In this document: piece after piece, positions 54,225-63,089 of the stretch | Layout of the letters: each line of letters starts with the position of its first letter | Position numbering within the stretch: position 1 is the first letter of the stretch | Assembly: GCF_007109405.1 (NCBI RefSeq) | Contig: NZ_VJOY01000014.1 | Span: 30,765 to 94,764, forward strand | Length of the DNA stretch: 64,000 nt | Direction of reading: 5' to 3' | Source of the DNA: Pseudomonas mangiferae | GTDB lineage: Bacteria > Pseudomonadota > Gammaproteobacteria > Pseudomonadales > Pseudomonadaceae | The notes under the pieces: model-generated | What the model was told of the DNA's origin: nothing | The model's database searches: none | What the model saw: the letters and a program-made list of their open reading frames with translations, nothing else | Position numbers and translations under genes: made by a program

Positions 54225-57037
54225 TGTGCTTGCTCCTTGGGTGAATACGACGCTGAAGTCAGGACGCCGACCGGAAAGTCCGCCAGAACATCGGCCAGGG
54301 CGAGCGTGCCCTGCTCATTAGTGATTGCGCCCGGAGAAAAAATTCCCGTGAGATTTTTCCCCTTCAGCGCGGCCGGAAGCACCACGCGGGTATCCCCCCA
54401 GCGCGATGCCGGAACCTGCGGAATCGCCTGGCCCTCCAGCAGGCCCGCCACCAGACGCGGGGCGATCACCACCACCCAGCGGCCTTCGGCCTGGCGGGCG
54501 AAGGCGAGGACCCGCTCGGCCTGTTCGCCGGTCACGTCCAGGGGCTGGTAATCGCCCGTTTCGCCCAGGGCCGGCTCGCTGTTGCGCAGGCCCAGGACCC
54601 GTTCCACCAGCACCTGCTTGATGCGGCCGTCTTGCCAATGAGCCAGCAGCGCGGAGGGTTCTGCGCCCTGGCGCCGGGCGTCGGCGCGGGCCGGATAGTC
54701 CACCGGCTGGCGGTTGTCCGGGTCTACCAGGCTGAAGTCCCAGAATTCGCAGCCCTGGTACAGGTCGGGTACGCCCGGAGTGGTCATGCGCAGCAAGGCC
54801 TGGACCAGCCCATTGAGGGCGCCGGGCACTGCCAGGGCCATGGCCGCTTCGGCGATGTCCTGGCGCAGCGCCACGTGGGCGGGGTCTTCCAGCAGGCCGA
54901 AGAGGTAGCTGCGGCAGGCCTGCTCGTAGGCGTCGCTGGGGGCACTCCAGGTGCTGCGCAGCTTGGCTTCGCGAATCGCCTTCTCTTGCCAGCGCCAGAG
55001 TCGCTCGGCGTAGGCGTGCACGCCGTCGGAGACGTCCGCCGTCAGGTACAGCGGCCAGCTGGCCAGGAGGGTCTGATAGAGCATCAGTTCGTCGCCGGGG
55101 GAGGGCGCCAGGCCATCCGGCAGGCTATGCCGCAAGTCCGCCGCCAGGCGGTACCAGTACTGGACCTTCTCGTTGAACCAGGCGGCCCGCTCGCTGAGGG
55201 CGGCCAGCCTCGCCCGGGTATCCTCGCCGCGCTTATGGTCGTGGGTCGCGGTGGTCAGCAGGTTGCCGGGGAACCGTTGGGCGCGCTGCCGGGCCTGGCG
55301 GTGAAAGGCTTCCGCCGGCGCACTGAACTGCTGCGGGTCGAAGCCCACGTCGTTGCGCGAGAGCAGCACCGCCGAGCGGTAGCACGCCGTGTCCTCCACG
55401 GCCTTGGCCGCCGCCGGCGAGGTGAGCTGCTGGAAGCGCGACTGGGCGAGCCGGCGTACCTTGCGGGCGCGGCCGGGCGGAACGCTGCGCAGGGGCTGGC
55501 CACCGAGCCAGTCGCGCAGGCGGTCCAGCAGTGGCCAGTCGATTTCCGCAAGGCTGCCGTGGGCGCCCTCCAGGGCCTGCTGGAAAAAGGGTTCGTCGGC
55601 CGGAGCGCGGCCGCTGGCGCCTGCATAGGTGCGATAGACCGGGAAGTGCACGATGAGGGCCATCAGGGCGCGGCGGATCGCCCCGAGGGTCAGGTCGCGG
55701 GTCATCACGTCCTGGCGGGCCACTTGCAGCAGCGCCTGGGCCACGGCCTCGAAGTCACCGGCCAGGGAGCCGCTGAGTACCAGCTGGCGGGCTTCCCGCA
55801 CCTCCTCCATGAAGTCGGCGGGGCGGCCGGTGAAGGTATTCCACAGGGTCGCCAGGGGGGCCTCGCCGCGGGGGTCATGCTGCAGGAGCGACACTTCGTT
55901 CATGAATTCGTAGCCGGTGGTGCCGTCCACGCCCCAGTCGTCGCGCAACTGCTCGCCCTCGCCGAGGATCTTCTCGACGTAGATCGGCAGGTAATCCAGG
56001 GCAGCGCCGGCCGGGCGCCGGGCCAGCAGGCCATTGACCCGGCGACGCAGCTTGCGGCAATAGCCCCGGGGGTCAGCCAAGCCGTCCACGTGGTCGATGC
56101 GCAGGCCATCCACCAGGCCGTCCTCGACCAACTGGAAGATCTTCGCGTGGGTGGCCTCGAACACCTCCGAGCGTTCTACCCGCAGGCCGCCCAGTTCGTT
56201 GATGTCGAAGAACCGGCGCCAGTTGATGTCGTCCGCCGCGGTGCGCCAACTGGCCAGGCGATAGTGCTGGTCTTCCAGCAACCGGTGCAGACGCTGGAAG
56301 CCCTCCGGTTGGCGACCGTCGTAATCGCCCAGGCGGCGTGTCAGGGCCTCGTGTGCGGCCGGTTCGGCGCAGCAGCGTTTCAACTCCTCGCGCAGCCCAC
56401 GGGCCTGTTGCCAGGCCTGCTCGGCGGTGTCCAGGGCCGCGAAGCGGGTGGCCAGGGCGGTCAGGGCCGGGTGGTCGCACTCGGCGAGGATGCCCCCGTA
56501 GCTGGGCGGGGTGAGGGGGAAGCGGTGTTCGTATTGCTGGGCATAGAGCGCGCCCTGGTCCGGGTCGTAGTGCAACGCCACGTCGCCGCTCTGCAGGGCC
56601 TCGCCGTAGTCCTTGCCGAGGAACGGCACCAGCAACTGCCCGCGCAGCAGCGGGTCGGGGGAATGCCACTGGATGTCGAAGAACTTCGCATAGGGGCTGC
56701 GGATACCCCATTCCAGGACGTCCAGCCACCAGGGATTCTGGTCTCCACCCACCGCCATGTGGTTGGAGACGATGTCCAGGATCAGCCCCATGCCCCGCTG
56801 GCGCAGGCCCGCCACCAGCCGGCGCAAGGCCTCTTCGCCGCCTAGTTCGGGGTTGATGCGGGTGGGGTCGACCACGTCATAGCCGTGCATCGAGCCAGGA
56901 CGCGCGGTCAGCAAGGGGGATGCATAGACATGGCTGATGCCGAGGGAGGCGAAGTAGTCCAGCAGGGGAAGAGCGTCGTCGAGGGTGAAATCGCGGTGGA
57001 ACTGCAGGCGCACGGTCGCGCGCGGGTATCGGCTCAT
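54221..57037 (-). CDS. treY: Maltooligosyl trehalose synthase TreY
   Basis: A 938-residue GH13 (subfamily 26) enzyme. It begins MSRYPRATVRLQFHRDFTLD, with GISHVYASPLLTARPGSMHG and the first-half DIVSNHMAV. The catalytic Asp is in VDGLRIDHVDGLADP and the Glu in YVEKILGEGE; the TreY-type YRTYAG segment follows. It isomerises the reducing-end maltose of linear glucans into a trehalosyl end. The ATG at 57037 is 22 bases after the malQ stop. The product passes to TreZ, encoded two genes upstream. Confidence 0.95.
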   Translation of the reverse strand: MSRYPRATVRLQFHRDFTLDDALPLLDYFASLGISHVYASPLLTARPGSMHGYDVVDPTRINPELGGEEALRRLVAGLRQRGMGLILDIVSNHMAVGGDQNPWWLDVLEWGIRSPYAKFFDIQWHSPDPLLRGQLLVPFLGKDYGEALQSGDVALHYDPDQGALYAQQYEHRFPLTPPSYGGILAECDHPALTALATRFAALDTAEQAWQQARGLREELKRCCAEPAAHEALTRRLGDYDGRQPEGFQRLHRLLEDQHYRLASWRTAADDINWRRFFDINELGGLRVERSEVFEATHAKIFQLVEDGLVDGLRIDHVDGLADPRGYCRKLRRRVNGLLARRPAGAALDYLPIYVEKILGEGEQLRDDWGVDGTTGYEFMNEVSLLQHDPRGEAPLATLWNTFTGRPADFMEEVREARQLVLSGSLAGDFEAVAQALLQVARQDVMTRDLTLGAIRRALMALIVHFPVYRTYAGASGRAPADEPFFQQALEGAHGSLAEIDWPLLDRLRDWLGGQPLRSVPPGRARKVRRLAQSRFQQLTSPAAAKAVEDTACYRSAVLLSRNDVGFDPQQFSAPAEAFHRQARQRAQRFPGNLLTTATHDHKRGEDTRARLAALSERAAWFNEKVQYWYRLAADLRHSLPDGLAPSPGDELMLYQTLLASWPLYLTADVSDGVHAYAERLWRWQEKAIREAKLRSTWSAPSDAYEQACRSYLFGLLEDPAHVALRQDIAEAAMALAVPGALNGLVQALLRMTTPGVPDLYQGCEFWDFSLVDPDNRQPVDYPARADARRQGAEPSALLAHWQDGRIKQVLVERVLGLRNSEPALGETGDYQPLDVTGEQAERVLAFARQAEGRWVVVIAPRLVAGLLEGQAIPQVPASRWGDTRVVLPAALKGKNLTGIFSPGAITNEQGTLALADVLADFPVGVLTSASYSPKEQAQ

Positions 57038-57059
57038 GGCGGGGTCGGACTCATCAGGG

Positions 57060-59144
57060 TCATAGGTCGGCCTTGCGGCGCGCATCGGTGAGCAGCGCCA
57101 GTCGGCGTCTCGGCGTTTCCTGGTGCAGGAGGTCGGTGGCAGCGCCGTCCCAGCGACGGCGCCAGTTGGGATGGCCCTCGGTGGTGCCGGGAAGGTTGGG
57201 CTGTTCCAGCAGGCCGAGGGCATCCTCCATGGGCAGCAGCACCAGGGGCGCCGGGCTTTCGCCGATGAAGCGCACGCTCTGGTCCACTACCTCGGCGGCC
57301 TGGTCGGGGGCAGGGCGCGGCTGGTGGTTGTCCTGGAAGGCCTGCAGCAGCGCCTGCCGTTCACGCTCCCGTTCGGCGCGGTCTTTCTCGGTCTGTTGGG
57401 CGTCCGACTGCTGCAGCTCCTGCCGCCAGTCGATGTCGCGGCCCTGCCACCAGCCGCGCATGGTCGGCAGGTCATGGGTGGTGGTGGTGGCGAGGGCCTG
57501 GTTCGACCAGTAGTGAGGCGCGCGGAAGTGGCCGTCCTGCTGTTCGAACTGCAGCACGCGCATCCCGAGGATGCCGCGCCGGGCGAGGCGCTCGCTGAAC
57601 CCCTCGGGCACGGTACCCAGGTCTTCCCCCAGCACCAGGGCCCGGTGCCGGTGGGATTCAAGGGCCAGCAGGCGCAGCAGGTCGTCCAGAGGGTAGTTGA
57701 GGTAGGCGCCCGCCTGGGGCGGCGCTCCCTGAGGGATCACCCAGAGCCGTTGCAGACCCATCACATGGTCGATGCGAATGCCGCCGGCATGGGCCAGGTT
57801 GGCCTGGAGCATCTCGATGTAGGCCCGGTAGCCATGGCGCCGCAGGCCGGTGGGGGAGAAGGCGGAAACGCCCCAGCTCTGCCCGGCGCGGTTGAGGATA
57901 TCCGGCGGCGCGCCGACGCTCACCGTGGGCAGCAGCTCGGCCTGGCGGCTCCAGGCCTGGCTGCCGCCACCGTCCGCGCCCACCGCCAGGTCGGCGATCA
58001 GGCCGATGCGCATCCCGGCACCGCGAGCGGCCACCTGGACCCGTTCCAGGCCACGGGCGATCAGCCATTGGCCGAAGGCATGGAAGCTCACTTCCCGATC
58101 GTGTTCGGCAGCGAAGCGCCGGACTTCGTTGCTGTTCGGGTTGCGCAGAACCTCCGGCCAGTCCTGCCAGCCACGGGGCCCATGGATGCGGGCCTGGTAA
58201 GCATGCAAGGCTTCGAAGCGGCAATGCTGGGTCAACGCGTCGCCGCCGTTCAGGCGAAAGGTGTCGAAGTCCTGGCGAAGCGGGTTGCCACCCTGGATGA
58301 AATCGTCGAACAGGGCGCGCAACAGGGTCAGCTTGGCAGCGGACGCGGCAGGCCAGTCCACCAGCTCCAAGGCTTCCAGACGTGCCTGCTCCGCCGCCAG
58401 GCCGCAGCGCTCCAGCGCGTGATTGACCGCCAGCTCACCCAGCACGGCACCGGGGGCGGCATGCAGAACGTTGAAGAACATCCGGCTGGACGGCGAGTAG
58501 GGGCTGCTGCGGCCCAGGTCGGCGCTGAACATGGCATGCAGCGGGCTGATGGCCATGGCGTCTGCGCCAAGCCCGGCGGCGGAGCGCACCAGATGCTCCA
58601 TGGCCAGGGTATCGCCGAACCCGCCATCGCCCTCGCGGCGCGCGGAATAGAACTGGGCGGAAAGCCCCCAGACATGGGCATTCGGCTGCCCGGTGAGATC
58701 GTCCACCCCCAGGCACCGCGCGGGCGCCACCGCCAGGGTAAGCTGCCGGTCGGCGATATGCAGGGTGTGGTAGCCGATGACCTCGATCCCCGGCAGGCGA
58801 CCCGACTCGTCCAGGCGACCGTCCTGGCGGCTGCCGTCTTCCCGTTCGAGGCGAAAGGCCCGATGGGCGAGCCCGGCGCCGAGCGGCAGCGCGTGCCCCT
58901 GGTCCACCACCCTCAACGGCGGCCACTCACCGTGGGACAGGTCGTCCCGGGCCGGCTCGGCCTGCTGCAGCCGCGCATGGCTGTCGTGAATGTCGTCCGC
59001 CGAACCGGCGGGAAAGCCCAGGGCCTCCAGCAGGGGGCGCAGGACTTCGGGGGTGACCCGCTGGGGCCGGCCGTTGGCGTCGGTCCAGTCGATGGAGAGA
59101 CCGGCGGCTTCCGCCAGCTCTATCAGCTTCGCATCGTCATGCAT
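57060..59144 (-). CDS. malQ: 4-alpha-glucanotransferase (amylomaltase)
   Basis: A 694-residue GH77 enzyme. It has the long N-terminal beta region of proteobacterial MalQ, then SRQAELLPTVSVGAPPDILN and GQSWGVSAFSP, the classic GH77 stretch. The nucleophile Asp is in GGIRIDHVMGLQRLW, the Glu in ALVLGEDLGTVP and the third Asp in TTTHDLPTMRGWW. It disproportionates maltodextrins, making chains long enough for TreY and recycling glucose ends. Its ATG overlaps the treZ stop by eight bases, so it is coupled to treZ. Confidence 0.95.
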   Translation of the reverse strand: MHDDAKLIELAEAAGLSIDWTDANGRPQRVTPEVLRPLLEALGFPAGSADDIHDSHARLQQAEPARDDLSHGEWPPLRVVDQGHALPLGAGLAHRAFRLEREDGSRQDGRLDESGRLPGIEVIGYHTLHIADRQLTLAVAPARCLGVDDLTGQPNAHVWGLSAQFYSARREGDGGFGDTLAMEHLVRSAAGLGADAMAISPLHAMFSADLGRSSPYSPSSRMFFNVLHAAPGAVLGELAVNHALERCGLAAEQARLEALELVDWPAASAAKLTLLRALFDDFIQGGNPLRQDFDTFRLNGGDALTQHCRFEALHAYQARIHGPRGWQDWPEVLRNPNSNEVRRFAAEHDREVSFHAFGQWLIARGLERVQVAARGAGMRIGLIADLAVGADGGGSQAWSRQAELLPTVSVGAPPDILNRAGQSWGVSAFSPTGLRRHGYRAYIEMLQANLAHAGGIRIDHVMGLQRLWVIPQGAPPQAGAYLNYPLDDLLRLLALESHRHRALVLGEDLGTVPEGFSERLARRGILGMRVLQFEQQDGHFRAPHYWSNQALATTTTHDLPTMRGWWQGRDIDWRQELQQSDAQQTEKDRAERERERQALLQAFQDNHQPRPAPDQAAEVVDQSVRFIGESPAPLVLLPMEDALGLLEQPNLPGTTEGHPNWRRRWDGAATDLLHQETPRRRLALLTDARRKADL

Positions 59145-60915
59145 CGCGATTCTCCAGGCAGACCACAGCCAGCCGCGGGGCCAGCCGCCCCTGGCGATAG
59201 TCCGCCAGGGCATCGTTGCGGCTGATGAACAGCGGCGCGTGCTCCTGCGGCGCTGCAAGCGCGTAGTCGGCGTCCGAGAGATTCAGGTCGATGCGCAGGG
59301 TATGGCCGTTGCCCAGGCGCCAGCGGGCGGAGATCGCGCCGTCCCCGATGACCTCAGCGCCCAAGGCTACGCTGCCCGGCAGGTGCGGCACCAGGCGACC
59401 GTGGCGCAGCGCCAGCAGTTGCCGGTAGAAGTCGTTCCACCCCTCGTGCTCGGCATCCTGGGCATAGGCGGCGAAGGCGGGGCGGGACGCATCGAAGGTG
59501 GCGGCGGCGTTGGGGTCGGGGATACGTGCTCGGGTTGTCTCGTCGGCGAAGGCAGCGAACTCCCTGAATTCGTTGCGGCGACCCTCGCGCACGGCCACTG
59601 CCAGCTCGTCATGGTGGTCGGTGAAGAACAGGAATGGCTGGCGCGATCCCCATTCCTCGCCCATGAACAGCAGCGGGATCATCGGCGAGAGCAGCAGCAG
59701 GGTGGTCGCCGCCCGCAGGGCGTCCGGGTCGGCCAGGTCGATCAGGCGCTCGCCGAAGGCACGGTTGCCCGTCTGGTCGTGGTTCTGCAGGAACAGCACG
59801 AAGGCCGTGGGCGGCAGGTGGGCGCTGGGCTCTCCGCGGGTTTCGCCGCGGCGGGTGGACTCACCCTGGTAGATGAAACCTTCGCCCAGGCAACGGGCGA
59901 GCTTGGCGGTACGGTCTTCGGCGAAATCGGCGTAGTAGGCCTCCCGTTCGCCGGTGAGCATAGCGTGGAGGACGTTGTGGCCGTCGTCGTTCCACTGGGC
60001 ATCGAAGCCGGCTTCCAGCAGACGGGCATCGTTGTGCTCGTTTTCCAGCACCAGGTGGACGTGGCGCGCCGGCACCAGGGCCTTGCGGACCTCGGCGGCC
60101 AGTTCCACCAGGAAGTCCTTCTCGCTGATGGCGTGCACCGCATCCAGGCGCAGGCCGTCCACCCGGTAGTCCTGCAGCCACATCAGGGCGTTCTGCAGGA
60201 AGAAATCCCGTACCGGGCGTTGGCGAAAGTCGATGGCGTCGCCCCAGGGGGTCTGGATGTCGTGGCGGAAGAACCCCTTGGCGTACTGGCCCAGGTAATT
60301 GCCGTCCGGCCCGAAATGGTTGTAGACCACGTCGACGAACACCATCAGGCCCAGGTCGTGGGCGCGATCGACCAGATGGCGCAGTTCGTCCGGCGTGCCG
60401 TAGGCCGAATCAGGCGCGAAGGGCAGCACGCCGTCGTAGCCCCAGTTGCGTTCACCGGGGAAGTCGTTCAATGGCATCAGCTCGATGGCGGTGATGCCCA
60501 GGTGGGCGAGGGCAGGCAGGTGGGCTTCCACCCCGCGGAAGCCGCCCAGCAGCCCTACGTGCACTTCGTACAGGACGCATTCGTGCCAGGGTCGGCCTTT
60601 CCAGTCGATGTTGCGCCAGGGATAGGCGCCGGGGTTCACCACCACGCTTTCGTCATGCACGTCGCCCGCCTGGGCACGGGACGCGGGGTCGGGCACATCG
60701 AGCTGACCGTCGATGCGGAAGCGGTAACGGCTGCCGGGCCGGGCAGGCAATTCGGCGCTGTGCCAGCCGTCCGGCTGGGCCTGGAGGGGGTGGGGCTGGC
60801 CTTCGATGACAGTCTCCACACAGCCGGCATCGGGGGCCCACAGGGAAAATCGGGTGCGCTGTTCCCCTAGCCACTGGGCCCCGTGAGGGGCCGAGAAGCG
60901 TGCGTTTCCTTCCAT
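59137..60915 (-). CDS. treZ: Malto-oligosyltrehalose trehalohydrolase TreZ
   Basis: A 592-residue GH13 enzyme. An N-terminal CBM48-like domain (TRFSLWAPDAGCVETVIEGQ) is followed by VYNHFGPDGNYL, the catalytic Asp in VDGLRLDAVHAI, the Glu in HLVLENEHND and the third Asp in LQNHDQTGNRAFGERL. It cuts the bond next to the trehalose end made by TreY and so releases free trehalose. AGGAG lies nine bases before the ATG at 60915, 14 bases after the glgA stop. The length is normal for the family (about 580). Confidence 0.95.
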   Translation of the reverse strand: MEGNARFSAPHGAQWLGEQRTRFSLWAPDAGCVETVIEGQPHPLQAQPDGWHSAELPARPGSRYRFRIDGQLDVPDPASRAQAGDVHDESVVVNPGAYPWRNIDWKGRPWHECVLYEVHVGLLGGFRGVEAHLPALAHLGITAIELMPLNDFPGERNWGYDGVLPFAPDSAYGTPDELRHLVDRAHDLGLMVFVDVVYNHFGPDGNYLGQYAKGFFRHDIQTPWGDAIDFRQRPVRDFFLQNALMWLQDYRVDGLRLDAVHAISEKDFLVELAAEVRKALVPARHVHLVLENEHNDARLLEAGFDAQWNDDGHNVLHAMLTGEREAYYADFAEDRTAKLARCLGEGFIYQGESTRRGETRGEPSAHLPPTAFVLFLQNHDQTGNRAFGERLIDLADPDALRAATTLLLLSPMIPLLFMGEEWGSRQPFLFFTDHHDELAVAVREGRRNEFREFAAFADETTRARIPDPNAAATFDASRPAFAAYAQDAEHEGWNDFYRQLLALRHGRLVPHLPGSVALGAEVIGDGAISARWRLGNGHTLRIDLNLSDADYALAAPQEHAPLFISRNDALADYRQGRLAPRLAVVCLENRDA

Positions 60916-60929
60916 GCTCGACGCTCCTG

Positions 60930-62471
60930 TCAGATCACGCCGGCAACTTGCCTTGTTTCACCCAACAGGTCGCTGTACAGCTTGGCGTAGGGTTCCACCG
61001 ACTGGTGCCAGTAGAACGGCGAGGACATGGCGCGGCAGCGCATGGCATTGAGGAGCTCGGGGTTGCTGTGCACCTTGAACGCGCGATGGATCGCGTCCAG
61101 GTAGCTTTCCGGGGTCGACGCATCGAACAGGAAGCCGGTGACACCATCCTCGATGGTGTCAGCGAGGCCGCCGGTACGCCGTGCCACCGGCAGCGAGCCG
61201 AAGCGCTGGGCGTACATCTGGCTCAGGCCGCAGGGCTCGTATCGGGACGGCATCAGCAGGAAATCACTGCCAGCGAACATGCGGCGGGCATCGGTCTCGT
61301 TGAAGCCCACATGAACGCCGATCTTCCCGGGGAAGCGCTCGGCCAGGCGGCGCATGGCGTTCTCCAGCTCGGGCTCGCCCCGGCCGATGACCGCGATCTG
61401 CCCGCCTGCAGCGACGATGGCCTCCGCCACCGCCTGGGTCAGGTCCAGGCCTTTCTGGTAGACCAGGCGGGACACCACGGCGAACAGCGGGCCCTCGCTG
61501 GGCTCGAGGTCGAACAGCCGGCGCACCTGCTCGGCGTTCTCCCGCTTGCCCTCCCAGTCGTTGATGCCGAAGTTGCGTTCCAGGTGGTGGTCGGTCAGCG
61601 GGTTCCAGCTCTCGTCGATGCCGTTGGCGAAGCCGCTGAGCATGCCCTGACGTACCTTCACTGCCAGCAACCCTTCCAGGCCGCACCCGAAGTCCTGGGT
61701 GGTGATCTCCTGGGCATAGGTGGCACTGACCGTGGTGACGTGGTCGGCGTAGGAAATCCCGGCCTTGAGGAAGGACAGCTTGCCGTGGAATTCCATGCCC
61801 TCGATAGTATTGGCTTCGGGCGGCAGGCCCAGCTCGGGGGAGCATTGCGTGTCTGCCAGGCCCAGGTAGGCCAGGTTGTGGATGGTGAAGACGCTGGGGG
61901 TGCTCTGGCCGCGCCATTTCATGTAGGCGGGCGCCAGGCCGGCCGGCCAGTCGTGGGCGTGCACCAGGTCGGGGCACCAGCGGATGCAGGCGGTGCCGGC
62001 GGCCATGTCGGCCGCGGCCAGGCCCAGGCGGGCGAAGCGGATATGGTTGTCCGCCCAGTCGCGGCCGTTCTCGTCACCGTAGGGCGAGCCTTCGCGCTCA
62101 TACAGCTCCGGGCACACCAGCACGTAGACGATCAGCCCGTCTTCCATGTCGATACGACCCAACTGGCAGGGCGGCAGGGCGGCGTGGCCGTCGAACTTGC
62201 CGATGATGCGGATCTGGTAGCCGCTTTCCAGAACCTGGCGGTAGCCGGGGATCAGCACGCGGACATCGTGGGAGGGGTTCAGGGCGCGGGGGAGCGCGGA
62301 GGACACGTCGCCCAGGCCGCCGACCTTGATCACGTCGGCCAGCTCCGAGGTCACGAACAGTATCTTCTTGGTTTCCTTGGGCGTTTCCACCCTGAAATTG
62401 ATCGTGTTGGCCATCAAGGGCTGGGGCGAGGAGAGCCCGACATTCAATACATTCGCAACGGCATTACCCAT
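60930..62471 (-). CDS. glgA: Glycogen synthase GlgA
   Basis: A 513-residue GT5 enzyme. The ADP-glucose motif is in SELADVIKVGGLGDVSSALP (K-x-G-G-L), and the catalytic Glu in MPSRYEPCGLSQMYAQRFGS, with the second TGGLADTIEDGVTGFLF. It adds alpha-1,4 glucose from ADP-glucose. The ATG at 62471 has GGAGG six bases upstream and gives the 513-residue length known for P. aeruginosa GlgA; the TTG at 62483 is not needed. As first gene of the glg/tre run, it supplies linear glucan for TreY/TreZ; I recall such a GlgA-dependent trehalose route being described in P. aeruginosa. Confidence 0.96.
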   Translation of the reverse strand: MGNAVANVLNVGLSSPQPLMANTINFRVETPKETKKILFVTSELADVIKVGGLGDVSSALPRALNPSHDVRVLIPGYRQVLESGYQIRIIGKFDGHAALPPCQLGRIDMEDGLIVYVLVCPELYEREGSPYGDENGRDWADNHIRFARLGLAAADMAAGTACIRWCPDLVHAHDWPAGLAPAYMKWRGQSTPSVFTIHNLAYLGLADTQCSPELGLPPEANTIEGMEFHGKLSFLKAGISYADHVTTVSATYAQEITTQDFGCGLEGLLAVKVRQGMLSGFANGIDESWNPLTDHHLERNFGINDWEGKRENAEQVRRLFDLEPSEGPLFAVVSRLVYQKGLDLTQAVAEAIVAAGGQIAVIGRGEPELENAMRRLAERFPGKIGVHVGFNETDARRMFAGSDFLLMPSRYEPCGLSQMYAQRFGSLPVARRTGGLADTIEDGVTGFLFDASTPESYLDAIHRAFKVHSNPELLNAMRCRAMSSPFYWHQSVEPYAKLYSDLLGETRQVAGVI

Positions 62472-63089
62472 AACATCCTCCAATGAATGCGGTCCGGCGC
62501 CCGGAACGAAGCCCGTTTGCCGTCGACTGCATCGCTCCCGCCTGGCGACGCCATCGCGAACTGAGCTAGGTCTGAATCGGTGCGCTCCAGCGTGTGCTGG
62601 TTGCTAAGAGAGTCTGTTATTCCTGACCAATGCCCGAGAACAAAAGTTCGAGCTGTTTTGGGGCGTTCCCGGGTAAAGGTCCTTCCGCCATGGCCTTGCC
62701 GGCCAACCACCGTCCTTGATGGTTTTCTCGCTCCTTTTCCACCGTGTGGAACAGGGGTTCGAAGAGGGTGCCTGCATGAAGCGCGCCAGCAAGCGGAATT
62801 CACCCGGACTGCCCCTCTGCCAGCGTCCCGCTCGCCCCGCCTCGTCTCGGCAGGCGAAGAGAGGGCGAAGTAGGACGTTTTAATGCTGAACCGATGTTGA
62901 TTTCGTGACAGTGGTCTCGGGAAAGGCGTCCGTCGCCGGGGGCACCTGCGCAAACAGCGACCGAGTTGGCATCCCGCCATGAGATGGCAGGTTAATATCG
63001 CGCCGCGCCAAGGCAGCCCGCCTCGGTGCCTGGCCGGCCGGAGGGGGTCGCGCCTGTCGTCGTATGGTTTTTCCGCAAGGAGGCACTTC
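62472..63089. other. Divergent intergenic region between glgA and vgrG
   Basis: A 618-base gap without a credible gene. It must carry the promoters for the long glgA operon (minus) and for vgrG (plus). By eye I found a GGAGG site before glgA and an AAGGAGG site before vgrG but no clear sigma54 element, operator repeat or terminator. Confidence 0.6.
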